Shown: positions 9,532-18,313, numbered from the stretch's first letter. The stretch: DNA of 64,000 bases from an uncultured Faecalibacterium sp. (GCA_937907025.1 CALESJ010000035.1:1-64000); one strand, 5' to 3'. Notes: a model not told the origin generated them from the letters alone. Numbers and translations are program-made.

Positions 9532-11361
9532 TCACCTCTTTACAAAATATTCGTCGTACCAGACAAGGAAGATAAACACACACCACAGCTGACGCCAGTT
9601 GTCGCGCTTGCCGCTGACATGCTGGTCCAGCATGCGGTTCAATTCTTTGGTATTGAAGAACTTTTCCGCCGCCGGGGTGGCAAAAGCCTCCCGCAGGATG
9701 GCAGCGTACTTTTCTTCCCGCAGCCAGGCCCGCACCGGAACGGGGAAACCCAGCTTCTTTTTGTCCGCCGTCTTGGCTGGAATGGTCATCTCGGCGGCGC
9801 CCCGCATGGCGATCTTGGTCTGCTGGGCGTTGACCTTGCACTTGGTGGGGATGCGGCAGGCCAGGTCGAACACCCGGCGGTCCAGGAAAGGCACCCGCAG
9901 CTCCAGAGAGTTGGCCATGCTCATCTTGTCGGCCTTGAGCAGGATATCCCCCACCATCCACAGGTTCAGGTCGCAGTACTCCATCCGGGTCACCGGGTCC
10001 TGGCCCTTGGTCATCTCAAAGAAGGGACGGGAGATGTCGGTGGGCTTGCACTTGCCGGTGTAGTTCTTCATCAGCTTGCGCTTGCGGCGCTCGCCCATCA
10101 GGTTGGTGTTGCCGATATACCGCTCCTCCAGCGGGCGGCCCCGGCGTACCAGGAAGTTCACCCCCGGCACCGGCGGCAGCAGGTTGGCCACCGCGCCCAC
10201 GCTGCGGCGCAGCCACAGGGGCAGATGGTCGTACCAGCTCATGGTGAAGGGCTCTTTGTAGATGTTGTATCCGCCGAAGAATTCGTCCGCACCCTCGCCG
10301 GACAGGCAGACCTTGACCTGCTTGGCGGCTTCCCGGTTGACGAAGTACAGCGCTACGCTGGCGGCGTCGGCCAGGGGTTCATCCATATGGTACTGGATGC
10401 GGCCCAGGTTGGCCCAGTACTCCTCGGGAGTGATGCGGTAGGCGTAATTCTTGACCCCAATATGCTTGGAAAACTCGGTGGCATAATCGGTTTCGTCATA
10501 CTGCTTGTTGGCAAAGCCCACGGTGAAGGTCTTATCCACCTTGGCCAGGGCAGCCATATAGCTGGAGTCCACGCCGGAGGACAGAAAGCTGCCCACCTCC
10601 ACATCGGCGATCTTGTGGGCGGAAACGCTCTCCTGCATGGCGTCGCTGATGGCCTTCTCCCACTCCTGCAGGGTGGGCTCGTCATCGGGCTTGAACTCGG
10701 GGCGCCAGTAGCGCTGCACCGTCACCTGGCCGTCTTTCCATTCCAGCCAGTGGGCGGGCATGAGTTTTTTCACGCCCTTGAAGAAGGTGTTTTCACCCGG
10801 GGAGAACTGGTAAGACAGATACAGGGAGAGCTGGTCCTCGTTGAGCTCCTTGTGGAAACCCGGATGGGCCAGAAAGCTCTTGATCTCGCTGCCGAAGAGC
10901 AGTTCGCCCGCCTCGTTCTGGTAGTAGTACAGGGGTTTGATGCCGAAATGGTCCCGGGCCAGCAGCAGGGTCTTTTCCCGCCGGTCCCACAGGGCAAAGG
11001 TGAACATGCCCCGCAGCCGGTCCAGCATGCCCTTGCCCCACTGTTCATAGCCGTGGAGCAGCACTTCTGTGTCCGACCGGGTGGCAAAGGTATGGCCGGC
11101 GGCTTTCAGCTCCTCGGTCAGCGACTGGAAGTTGTAGATCTCGCCGTTAAAGACCACAACAAGGTTTTCATCCTCGTTGTACATGGGCTGACGGCCGCCT
11201 TCCAGGTCGATGATGGAAAGCCGCCGCTGGCCCAGGGCCGCCGGGCCTTCCAGAAACTGGCCCTGACCATCCGGACCGCGGTGGGCGATCAGGTCCATCA
11301 TGGCCTGCAGAACTTCGCGCGCGTCATCCCGCGCGCCCACAAATCCAACGATTCCGCACAT
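9532..11361 (-). CDS. asnB: Asparagine-synthase-like amidotransferase 1
   Basis: A 609-residue glutamine-dependent amidotransferase. The N-terminal class II glutaminase starts MCGIVGF (Cys2 nucleophile) and has RLSIIDLEGGRQPM; the C-terminal synthetase domain has the PP-loop SSGVDSS (about 355) and SGEGADEFFGG. In Bacillota such proteins make asparagine or amidate wall peptides (meso-diaminopimelate in Bacillus AsnB, D-Asp in lactococcal AsnH). The direct link to murE and the divergent ATP-grasp gene favour a wall role; that is inference. ATG at 11361, GGAAAGGG upstream. Confidence 0.9.
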   Translation of the reverse strand: MCGIVGFVGARDDAREVLQAMMDLIAHRGPDGQGQFLEGPAALGQRRLSIIDLEGGRQPMYNEDENLVVVFNGEIYNFQSLTEELKAAGHTFATRSDTEVLLHGYEQWGKGMLDRLRGMFTFALWDRREKTLLLARDHFGIKPLYYYQNEAGELLFGSEIKSFLAHPGFHKELNEDQLSLYLSYQFSPGENTFFKGVKKLMPAHWLEWKDGQVTVQRYWRPEFKPDDEPTLQEWEKAISDAMQESVSAHKIADVEVGSFLSSGVDSSYMAALAKVDKTFTVGFANKQYDETDYATEFSKHIGVKNYAYRITPEEYWANLGRIQYHMDEPLADAASVALYFVNREAAKQVKVCLSGEGADEFFGGYNIYKEPFTMSWYDHLPLWLRRSVGAVANLLPPVPGVNFLVRRGRPLEERYIGNTNLMGERRKRKLMKNYTGKCKPTDISRPFFEMTKGQDPVTRMEYCDLNLWMVGDILLKADKMSMANSLELRVPFLDRRVFDLACRIPTKCKVNAQQTKIAMRGAAEMTIPAKTADKKKLGFPVPVRAWLREEKYAAILREAFATPAAEKFFNTKELNRMLDQHVSGKRDNWRQLWCVFIFLVWYDEYFVKR

Positions 11362-11638
11362 ATACTTTCCCTTTCCTTGGGGTGCCGGTTGATTTTCGAT
11401 ACCCTATATTATACACACATGCCCCCGAAAAGAAAAGCCTGAACCGCTGAAAAGAATGTAAAAGTATCACAAGGCCCCGGGGGCGGGCTGATACCTTTGG
11501 ACGATACAGCGCATACTGTAAGGGAAAAGACCCTGCCGGTGCCGTCCCGGCAGGCCACCGCAGATGATTGACAACGGCACCGCTTTGGACGTAAAATAAT
11601 CAGGAATATACCATCTGTATGAACAGAGAGGGTTTTGT
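11362..11638. other. Divergent control region between the two amidotransferase units
   Basis: 277 bases without a gene. A TATAAT for the minus-strand asnB lies at 11407-11412, a plus-strand promoter at 11568-11597, and an 8-bp GC-rich hairpin (11531-11553) lies between them. On the minus strand that hairpin is followed by GTCTTTTCC and could stop upstream minus-strand transcripts. Confidence 0.45.
11568..11597 (+). promoter_or_regulatory. Promoter of ATP-grasp/asnB unit
   Basis: Consensus TTGACA (11568-11573) and TAAAAT (11592-11597), 18 bases apart, about 40 bases upstream of the ATP-grasp start codon. Confidence 0.65.
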
Positions 11639-12874
11639 ATGCTGAAATTTCAACCTGTGCTGCTGGGCAGCGATGCCAACGTCTACGGCATGGCCCGCAG
11701 CTTTTATACCCAATACGGTGTCGTCAGCGACGCCGTCTGCAAGGGGGTCCTGGTGGCCTGCCGCAACACCCGCCTGGTGCGCATTGCGGTGGTGGAACCG
11801 GACCTGGAAAAGGACGAAGTCTTTGTGCGTACCCTGGTGGACTACGCCAAAGCCCATGATTACCAGAACTGCCCGCTGCTGCTGGTTTCCTGCGCCGACG
11901 GGTACACCATCCTCATGGCCCGCCACCGCCAGGAACTGGAGCCCTATTTCCATTTTGCCTGCCCGGAACTGCAAACCGTGTTGGATCTGGACATAAAAGA
12001 CAACTTTTATAAAGCCTGTGCCGCACATGGGCTTTCTTACCCGAAAACGGCCACCTGCACCGCGCAGAACTACAAAAATGCCGAATTTCCCTTCGATTTC
12101 CCGGTGATCATCAAGGCCAGCAATTCCCCGGCCTACTGGAACTGCTCCTTCCCCCACAAAAAGAAGGTGTTCCTGGCCCATGACCGGGTCGAGTACGACG
12201 CCATCACCACGGCCATCTACGGCAGTTCCTACCAGGACGACCTGATTTTGCAGGAGTACATCCCCGGCGACGACAACTGCATGCGGGTACTCAACGCCTA
12301 CTGCGGTCTGGACCGCAAGGTCCACCTGATGGCCCTGGGCCGCCCCCTGCTGGAGGAGCAGACCCCCGAGGGCATCGGCAACTATGCGGCCATCCTCTCC
12401 TCCCCGGAGATCAACGATTCCGCCCTGCTGGAGCGGATGCGCGCCTTCCTGGAAGATGTGGGCTGGGTGGGCTACGCCAATTTTGATATGAAGTACGACG
12501 CCCGCACCGGGGAGTATAAGCTCTTTGAGATGAACCCCCGCCAGGGCCGTTCCAGCTACTTTGTCACCGCCGCCGGCTACAACCTGGCCCGCTGGCTGGT
12601 GGAGGACGTGCTGGAAGGCAAGGATACCGGCTTTACCATCGCCGATACCGAAAGCCTGTGGATGATCGCCCCCTACGGCGTTATCCGCAAGTACCTGAAA
12701 GACGAAAAACTCCTGGCCACTGCCGCCCGGCTGAAAAAGCAGGGCCGCAGCGCCCACCAGCTCTACTGCAAGGAGGATCGCAGCCTCAACCGGGGCCTGT
12801 GGTACCTGCGCAGCCAGCTGAACTACTACCGCAAGACCGCCCGCTATTACGGCAACAAGGGTCTGACCGACTGA
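11639..12874 (+). CDS. ATP-grasp ligase, D-aspartate-ligase-like
   Basis: A 411-residue ATP-grasp enzyme of the carbamoyl-phosphate-synthase/D-aspartate ligase group. Visible are DIKDNFYKACAAHGLSYP (start of the ATP-binding half), FPVIIKASNSPAYW, LQEYIPGDDNCMRV, the metal-binding segment YKLFEMNPRQGRSSYF, and a C-terminal tail after about 345. The enterococcal and lactococcal enzyme Asl joins D-Asp to the side chain of the stem-peptide lysine, after which an AsnB-type enzyme amidates it. This gene lies 20 bases before an amidotransferase and is divergent from another beside murE, the same logic. Substrate is inferred, not proven. ATG at 11639 with GAGAGGG upstream. Confidence 0.72.
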   Translation: MLKFQPVLLGSDANVYGMARSFYTQYGVVSDAVCKGVLVACRNTRLVRIAVVEPDLEKDEVFVRTLVDYAKAHDYQNCPLLLVSCADGYTILMARHRQELEPYFHFACPELQTVLDLDIKDNFYKACAAHGLSYPKTATCTAQNYKNAEFPFDFPVIIKASNSPAYWNCSFPHKKKVFLAHDRVEYDAITTAIYGSSYQDDLILQEYIPGDDNCMRVLNAYCGLDRKVHLMALGRPLLEEQTPEGIGNYAAILSSPEINDSALLERMRAFLEDVGWVGYANFDMKYDARTGEYKLFEMNPRQGRSSYFVTAAGYNLARWLVEDVLEGKDTGFTIADTESLWMIAPYGVIRKYLKDEKLLATAARLKKQGRSAHQLYCKEDRSLNRGLWYLRSQLNYYRKTARYYGNKGLTD

Positions 12875-12894
12875 CCCAGAGGAGGATAACATCC

Positions 12895-14781
12895 ATGTGT
12901 GGTATCACCGGCTTTGCCGAACGCAAACATGACGCCGAAACCGCCCGGGCTACCGTGAAGGCCATGGCGGACCTGATCACCTACCGCGGCCCCGACGGGG
13001 AAGGGTATTATGTGGACGACCAGGTGGCTCTGGGCCACCGCCGTCTGTCCATCATCGACCTGGAGGGCGGCCGCCAGCCCATGTACAATGAAGATGAGAG
13101 CCTGGTGGTCATCTTCAACGGCGAGATCTACAATTTCCAGACCCTGCGCACCGAACTGGAAGCCGCGGGCCATACCTTCAAGACCCATTCGGACACCGAA
13201 GTCCTGCTCCACGGCTATGAACAGTGGGGCAAGGAACTGCCTGCCAAGCTGCGGGGCATGTTCACCTTCGTGATCTGGGACCGCAACACCAAAACCATGT
13301 TCGGCGCCCGGGACATTTTCGGCATCAAGCCCTTCTACTACTACAATGTGGGCGGGCTGCTGCTTTTCGGCAGTGAGATCAAGAGTTTCCTGGCCCATCC
13401 CGGCTTCAAGAAGCAGCTGAACGAGAAGCGCCTGCCCGAATACCTGAGCATCGAATACATCCCCAACGAGGAAACCATGTTCGTGGATGTGTTCAAGCTG
13501 CCCGGCGCCCACATGTTCACCTGGCACGACGGCAAAATGACCATCGAGCGGTATTACGACATCCGCTATCATATCGACGAATCCAAGAGCCTGGAAGACT
13601 GGGAAAAGAAGATCACCGACACCTTTGCCGAGAGTGTGGCTGCCCATCAGATCGCCGACGTGGAGGTGGGCTGTTTCCTGTCCTCCGGTGTGGATTCCAG
13701 CTTTGTGGTCAACGAGGTAGCCAAGGGCACCCCCCATGTAAAGAGCTTCTCGGTGGGGTATGCGGAGGAAAAATACTCCGAGCTGCCCTACGCCCAGGCC
13801 TTCAGCAAGGAGATCGGCGTGCCCAGCATCGCCAACAAGGTGGACGCCGACCGGTTCTTTGAGGCCAACCGGGTCATCCAGTGGTATCTGGACGAACCCA
13901 TGCCCAACCCGGCGGAGGTGCCGCTGTACTTCCTGGCCCAGAACGCCCGCAAGTACGTCAAGGTGGTGCTGTCCGGCGAAGGCGCCGACGAGCTGTTCGG
14001 CGGGTATCCCATGTACTGCCAGGCCGTCCATTTTGAGGATTACGGCCGCAAGGTGCCCAAGGCCGTGCGCAAGTTCCTTTCCCATACGGCAGCCAGAATG
14101 CCCCACTTCAAGGGTCAGCACTTCCTGGTCCGGGGCGGCCGGGAATCCTGGGAACGGTATATGCGCGCCAACTATGTGTTTGAATCCCCGGCGGAGCGGG
14201 ACCGCTACCTGAAGAAAAACTACGGCAACCCCGCCCCCGAAACCTTCTTCAAACCCTACTTCGACAAGGTGCAGGGCCTGGATGAGCCCACCCAGCTGCA
14301 GTGGGTGGATATGCATACCTGGATGCTGTACGACATCCTGCTCAAGGCAGACCGCATGAGTATGGCCAACTCCCTGGAGCTGCGTGTGCCTTTCCTGGAC
14401 CGGGAGATGCTGGAAGTGGCCCTGAGCATTCCCCGCCGCTACCGCTGCGACAAGGAACACACCAAGATCGCCTTGCGCGGCGCTGCTCTCAAGCAGCTGT
14501 CTGAGAGCGTGGCCCAGCGCAAGAAGCTGGGCTTCCCGGTGCCGCTGAACGACTGGCTGCGCCAGGACAAGTACTACGCCATGGTGAAGGAAAAGTTCAC
14601 CGGCCCGGTGGCGGAGCAGTTCTTCAACGTGCCGGAGATCTGCCGTCTGCTGGACGACCACAAGGCCGGCCGCGCCAAGAACATGACCAAGATCTGGAGC
14701 ATTTACTCCTTCATCCTGTGGTATGAGCTGTATTTTGTGAACAGCGAACCGCCGGTAGGGGTGTATTCCGCAAAAGTTTGA
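12895..14781 (+). CDS. asnB: Asparagine-synthase-like amidotransferase 2
   Basis: A 628-residue paralogue of the 9532-11361 product with the same architecture: MCGITGF glutaminase start, RLSIIDLEGGRQPM, synthetase PP-loop SSGVDSS and SGEGADELFGG. It follows the ATP-grasp gene by 20 bases with AGAGGAGG upstream, so the pair is probably co-translated and acts in sequence. The last codons overlap a 16-bp repeat bounding the prophage: the stop codon lies inside the attachment sequence, so insertion left the gene intact. Asparagine synthesis is the alternative role. Confidence 0.88.
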   Translation: MCGITGFAERKHDAETARATVKAMADLITYRGPDGEGYYVDDQVALGHRRLSIIDLEGGRQPMYNEDESLVVIFNGEIYNFQTLRTELEAAGHTFKTHSDTEVLLHGYEQWGKELPAKLRGMFTFVIWDRNTKTMFGARDIFGIKPFYYYNVGGLLLFGSEIKSFLAHPGFKKQLNEKRLPEYLSIEYIPNEETMFVDVFKLPGAHMFTWHDGKMTIERYYDIRYHIDESKSLEDWEKKITDTFAESVAAHQIADVEVGCFLSSGVDSSFVVNEVAKGTPHVKSFSVGYAEEKYSELPYAQAFSKEIGVPSIANKVDADRFFEANRVIQWYLDEPMPNPAEVPLYFLAQNARKYVKVVLSGEGADELFGGYPMYCQAVHFEDYGRKVPKAVRKFLSHTAARMPHFKGQHFLVRGGRESWERYMRANYVFESPAERDRYLKKNYGNPAPETFFKPYFDKVQGLDEPTQLQWVDMHTWMLYDILLKADRMSMANSLELRVPFLDREMLEVALSIPRRYRCDKEHTKIALRGAALKQLSESVAQRKKLGFPVPLNDWLRQDKYYAMVKEKFTGPVAEQFFNVPEICRLLDDHKAGRAKNMTKIWSIYSFILWYELYFVNSEPPVGVYSAKV

Positions 14782-14789
14782 TGATTTTT
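14774..14789. repeat. Left attachment repeat (attL) of the prophage
   Basis: AAGTTTGATGATTTTT, identical over all 16 bases to 22408-22423. It overlaps the stop codon of the second asnB-like gene. Together the two copies bracket a 7.6-kb block of phage genes. Confidence 0.85.
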
Positions 14790-15083
14790 GCTACCGTCAA
14801 GGGTTTAAATTGTAATTTGTGCGATTAACCAAAAAAGTCCATGCTGTTTTGTTGCTTTTTGACGGGGGCGGTCTGAGCCCCTTACGGGTCTCCGACCGGC
14901 TGCGGGAGCCCCTGGGGGTCTCCCTCCGCGGCGGCTGTGCCGCCATGGGCCAATTTTACAGTTAACAGCAGCACAAAAAGCCCGTCACCACGGTGGCGGC
15001 AGGCAAAAGGTCGCTGCGCGGCATTAAAACGCGCCTAACAGAATTCAATGATGCGCAATTCGTCCGCCTTCGCGGACTTACGA
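14790..15083. other. Non-coding left end of the prophage
   Basis: About 290 bases without a convincing gene. It starts AT-rich, then has GC-rich inverted repeats (for example GGCGG-CTGTG-CCGCC near 14940) and ends near the transposase stop codon. It could hold part of the phage intergenic region; no defined site is recognised. Confidence 0.4.
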
Positions 15084-16184
15084 TTAATGACTCTTTTTGA
15101 AAAATTGGAAGTCCGGGACTCCGAAAAATTGAGCCACTCGGTCAGGGTGTTGCAGTGGCAAGTTCGGCAATTCCTGGGCGAACATCTGCGCCGCCGATTT
15201 TCCGCCGAACATCTCACGAGGGTATGCGTTCAGCCAGTTCTGGGCTGCTGTTGCTTCTTTTTGCGTTGCGTTTCGCAGACTTTGTCCTTTCGGGAACATC
15301 CGGCGCAGCATCTTATTTCCATGCTCATTGCTGCCCCGTTCCCCCGGGCTTTGCGGATGGGCGTAAAACACCGTCACACCCGTTTTATCCATACCAGCCT
15401 GGTCTGCAAATTCGGCTCCGTTATCTAATGTCAGGGTGCGGAACAGCACATTATAGTCGTGCTTACCGAAGTACCGTCTTAACCGCTGCAATGCACTCAC
15501 TGTATTGACAGCGGTTTTTTCTTTTACCTTTATCACAATGGACAGTCGGTATTTCCGGTCAGTCAGGGTCAGGCAGCTTTCGCCGATGCCGTGCTTTCCA
15601 ATGATGCTATCGCCTTCCCAGTGACCAAACTGCTGCCGAGTCGATATAGCTTTGTCCCGACGCTCAATCGAGCGGTGATCTGGCCGGCTCGTCCGCATAC
15701 GAACCACTCTGCCGTTTCGCTTTTTGGGATGACCTACCGGCAAATGCTCGTACGTCACACTTTCAAACAGGCCGCCTTGAATATACCGGTAACAAGTTGT
15801 CTTTGAAATACACATTTCAAACTTGCCAGATTGAGCAACCTGCTTGATTGCCGCATAGGGGCTATGCTTTGCCAGAATCGCCCTTTCAAGCGCTTGGAGA
15901 TAGGCACGATTCTTCCCGATTTTGAGGTCTGGACCATGGGCTGTCTTTTGATAATCTGCATCCCTTTGAGCCACATCTGCCGAATAGGTACGAAAATATA
16001 CCCAAGTCCTATAATTCAATTGCGTGACCTGGCCCCGTTTGAGCTCCTTACTAATGGTCTGTTGAGATACACCAATTTCCCGTGCAATAGCCGTTTGGGT
16101 TAATCCTTGCCGGTGCAGACATTCGATTCTTGCACGTTCGTCCGCCGTAAGGTGCTTACCCTTTCTTCGATTCTCATACAACAC
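15084..16184 (-). CDS. IS30-family DDE transposase
   Basis: About 366 residues. An N-terminal helix-turn-helix (TADERARIECLHRQGLTQTA, then IAREIGVSQQTISKELKRG) is followed by a DDE core with GHWEGDSIIG, TLDNGAEF and the third acidic residue in SPGERGSNEHGNKMLRRMFPKG, the classic IS30 pattern. The start is probably GTG at 16184 or TTG at 16181, set by AGGAG five or eight bases upstream. No clear terminal inverted repeats were found around the gene alone, which argues that it belongs to the larger prophage. Spiroplasma filamentous phages also carry IS30-type transposases, so it is the likely integration enzyme (inference). Confidence 0.9.
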   Translation of the reverse strand: MLYENRRKGKHLTADERARIECLHRQGLTQTAIAREIGVSQQTISKELKRGQVTQLNYRTWVYFRTYSADVAQRDADYQKTAHGPDLKIGKNRAYLQALERAILAKHSPYAAIKQVAQSGKFEMCISKTTCYRYIQGGLFESVTYEHLPVGHPKKRNGRVVRMRTSRPDHRSIERRDKAISTRQQFGHWEGDSIIGKHGIGESCLTLTDRKYRLSIVIKVKEKTAVNTVSALQRLRRYFGKHDYNVLFRTLTLDNGAEFADQAGMDKTGVTVFYAHPQSPGERGSNEHGNKMLRRMFPKGQSLRNATQKEATAAQNWLNAYPREMFGGKSAAQMFAQELPNLPLQHPDRVAQFFGVPDFQFFKKSH

Positions 16185-16200
16185 AATCACTCCTATAAAC

Positions 16201-16250
16201 AATAAGCCGCCATCCTCTTACCGTAGCGGGAGGATAGCGGCTTATTTTTA
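16201..16250. terminator. Hairpin at the transposase 5' side
   Basis: AATAAGCCGC (16201-16210) pairs with GCGGCTTATT (16237-16246), with a second inner stem ATCCTC/GAGGAT and T-rich flanks. A terminator for plus-strand transcription, or protection of the transposase gene from read-through. Confidence 0.6.
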
Positions 16251-16319
16251 TGTTCCGGGCCACGGCAGGTTGCAAAGCACACCCGCCCAGCGCCGTCAAG
16301 GGGCGCAATTTTTCACAAC

Positions 16320-16436
16320 TTTCACCAGTGTGCGCACTGGTGAAACCCGTGAACAATCGCGCTTTTTCCCTTGACTGCACTGTTCTGGCGTGCTCGGCTG
16401 CAATCAGAGGGTGAAGCGCCTGAGCGCTTCGCCCTC
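16320..16436. other. Paired hairpins in phage intergenic region
   Basis: In the gene-free stretch 16203-16485 there are two strong hairpins. One is an 11-bp perfect stem TTTCACCAGTG/CACTGGTGAAA (16320-16345); the other is a 13-bp stem with one G-T pair at 16407-16436 (loop CTGA). Filamentous phages hold their complementary-strand origin and packaging signal in such a region, so these are candidates for those functions. Confidence 0.5.
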
Positions 16437-16485
16437 AATTCGATTTTGGGAGAACGGAAGATACAAATAACAGGAAGCTAACACG

Positions 16486-16704
16486 ATGCAAAAATACAAA
16501 ATCACCGTTTACTATGATATGCACACACCTTGGTCGGGAAAAACATCTTACAACCTTGAAAAAGAAAAAATCATCCAGTCAGACACTTTTCCCTCCAATG
16601 AAATGGCATACGAAGAAGCCCAACTCATGTTCAAGGAACTGCAACTTATGTTTATCATGCACGATATTTATGACTGCGGCTTCAAAGTCGAACAAATCGA
16701 CTAA
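16486..16704 (+). CDS. Small hypothetical protein, 72 aa
   Basis: An ATG at 16486 follows AGGAA at a sensible distance. The product (MQKYKITVYYDMHTPWSGKT...) is soluble, charged, and ends DCGFKVEQID. No family is recognised. It is one of only two prophage genes on the plus strand, lying between the hairpins and the end of the Zot gene. It could be a regulator or a host-modifying accessory protein; nothing in the sequence decides this. Confidence 0.6.
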   Translation: MQKYKITVYYDMHTPWSGKTSYNLEKEKIIQSDTFPSNEMAYEEAQLMFKELQLMFIMHDIYDCGFKVEQID

Positions 16705-16717
16705 AAGCAGTACACAT

Positions 16718-16774
16718 AGCGGCGTGCGCGTGGCGGCGGGGCAGGAGCCCCGCGCCCCCACGCGCAGCGCCGCT
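16718..16774. other. Very GC-rich 57-base hairpin, candidate packaging signal or terminator
   Basis: Three stacked stems, AGCGGCG/CGCCGCT, TGCGCGTGG/CCACGCGCA and GGGGC/GCCCC (21 bp in all), with a small internal loop and loop AGGA. It directly abuts the Zot stop codon. No T-run follows on the minus strand, so a plain terminator is less likely than a structural element such as the hairpin packaging signal of filamentous phages. Confidence 0.5.
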
Positions 16775-17685
16775 TACCGTTTTGCAGCAGAGCCAACACG
16801 GCGTTTGCCTTTGCGGCTCAAATTTGTGGCGGCATCCAGGCCGAGCGGCCCGGCCGGATTCTGATTCTGAATGATCTCGGCTTCAGTGAGCAAGTCGCCG
16901 TCCTCAACCTTCTTCCGCAGGTTGTCCACAACCGCCAGAGTATCATAAGCATTATAATCCTTGTCCAGGACAAACCACAAGCCGGCGGCCAGCGGCTGTA
17001 TCATTTCGGCGTTGGTGGCGTTCTCCAGTTCCCAAGCATCATAGGACTGCCAGAGCTGGAACCGCCACACTTTTTTGCATTGAATGACCGTATGCGTCAC
17101 ATCACGCATCAGCTTGTCCACATGCTGAAACCGCTGGGCGGAGCCGTAGAAACTGATATGATAGTGACGGCAACACAGCAAGGTGTTGAGGAAATAGGCG
17201 TTAAAGTTATCCTTGAAACTGCGGCTGTTCATCTGGACGCTCAATTCATCCATAGCCACGATGGTGACTGTTTGAGTATCGTTCTGATCATCCAACACCG
17301 GGGTCAATTTAGTCATGTTGACCACCTGGGAAAGAGATTCCAGCTTGATATACGGAATAGCCAAGTCCACATTGGAGAGGATAACCACCTTTTGAGTTAC
17401 AAACTTTTGGCGGCGGCTGCACCAGACCGGGCGGTCATTGTACCGCTCATACAGCCCCACAACCTTATGCACCAGGGAAAGCGTCTTACCAGAGCCAAAG
17501 TAGCCGCAGTAGATGTCCAGGGCACCCACCGGGCAGGTGTTCCAGCCCTTGTGTTTTATGTAGGCGACTGCATCCCGGACTCCATGCACGGAACACTTAA
17601 CAGGGTGAAACACAATGCACCGGGCGATTCTGGACACGGCCAGGACCACCAGGAAAACCACAGCAAAGAAAATCATGTATCCCAT
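16774..17685 (-). CDS. Zot-like (pI) assembly ATPase
   Basis: A 303-residue Zot-domain protein. It has one N-terminal membrane segment (MGYMIFFAVVFLVVLAV), then a P-loop IYCGYFGSGKT (about 59-69) and a Walker B-like VTIVAMDELSVQMNSR (about 141-156). In filamentous phages pI powers virion assembly and extrusion at the inner membrane. In typical phages the membrane segment lies C-terminal; here it is N-terminal. The start ATG at 17685 has GGAGGTGG close upstream and follows the preceding stop by one base, so the genes are translationally coupled. Confidence 0.88.
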   Translation of the reverse strand: MGYMIFFAVVFLVVLAVSRIARCIVFHPVKCSVHGVRDAVAYIKHKGWNTCPVGALDIYCGYFGSGKTLSLVHKVVGLYERYNDRPVWCSRRQKFVTQKVVILSNVDLAIPYIKLESLSQVVNMTKLTPVLDDQNDTQTVTIVAMDELSVQMNSRSFKDNFNAYFLNTLLCCRHYHISFYGSAQRFQHVDKLMRDVTHTVIQCKKVWRFQLWQSYDAWELENATNAEMIQPLAAGLWFVLDKDYNAYDTLAVVDNLRKKVEDGDLLTEAEIIQNQNPAGPLGLDAATNLSRKGKRRVGSAAKR

Positions 17686-17686
17686 G

Positions 17687-17860
17687 TTACCACCTCCGGT
17701 TAAAGCTGTTCAGCCAGCTTTTGAGCATGCCGAACACGAACAGGAACAAACCGATTGCCAGCAGCACAGAGAACAGCCAGGGAATGAGTTCGCAAAGGTT
17801 TTGCGGAGCCTGCGAGGACAGGCCGAAGAATGTACAGAGATCAGCAAACAGACCGGACAT
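17687..17860 (-). CDS. Small phage membrane protein, 57 aa
   Basis: The product MSGLFADLCTFFGLSSQ... has one strong membrane helix (IPWLFSVLLAIGLFLFVFGM) and a basic end (NRRW). It starts in a TAATG overlap with the upstream gene, with AGGGGTGG before it. Position and size match the minor structural or assembly proteins of filamentous phages (pVII/pIX-like), but no homology is recognised. Confidence 0.65.
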   Translation of the reverse strand: MSGLFADLCTFFGLSSQAPQNLCELIPWLFSVLLAIGLFLFVFGMLKSWLNSFNRRW

Positions 17861-18300
17861 TAAAACCACCCCTTCCATGCGAATTTAAAGAACGCGACCG
17901 CAACCACACCGACAACAAAAAGCAGCACCAGCACTTCTACTACACTGTATTCAGCAAACGGCTTTTCAAAAGCGCTTTGCGCCGTTTCGGGCGTGGAGGG
18001 CTGGGTATTCTGCTCAACTTTTGAAAGTGTAGATTCAATGCGGGTAAGCTGTCCGGAGTAGTCCGGAACTTCTGCAGCCGGAGCATCTTCCGCCGGTTCC
18101 TCGGCCAACTGCTCCAGAATAGCGTCAAGCGTTTCCTGAATACCAACCAACTGTTGGTCCTGCACTTGCACGGTCCCTTCCGCCGGTGTCGGTGCAGGCG
18201 TCGGGTCCACTTCTTCGGCATGGGCCCGATACTGATACACCAGCAACACCAAGAGAGATAGCATCACCATAGATGCCACTTGAAAGTAACTTTTATACAT
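17860..18300 (-). CDS. Exported/membrane phage protein with Pro-Ala-rich region, 146 aa
   Basis: An N-terminal hydrophobic segment (MVMLSLLVLLVYQYRAHA, signal or anchor), an acidic P/E/A-rich stretch (VDPTPAPTPAEG), a coiled-coil-like region (QLVGIQETLDAILEQLAEE and LTRIESTLSKVEQN) and a C-terminal membrane helix (VVEVLVLLFVVGVVAVAFF) before KFAWKGWF. It may be a minor virion or assembly component. Its stop overlaps the next start (TAATG). Confidence 0.65.
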   Translation of the reverse strand: MYKSYFQVASMVMLSLLVLLVYQYRAHAEEVDPTPAPTPAEGTVQVQDQQLVGIQETLDAILEQLAEEPAEDAPAAEVPDYSGQLTRIESTLSKVEQNTQPSTPETAQSAFEKPFAEYSVVEVLVLLFVVGVVAVAFFKFAWKGWF

Positions 18301-18313
18301 TTATTCCATCACC

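Noticed and set aside
11531..11553. Terminator of a hidden gene between the divergent amidotransferase units
   Set aside because: No gene precedes it in either direction; the hairpin is reported only as part of the control region.
15035..16260. Independent IS30 insertion that landed next to the prophage
   Set aside because: Convincing inverted repeats around the gene alone were not found and the direct repeats enclose it with the phage genes. Kept as a weaker alternative only.
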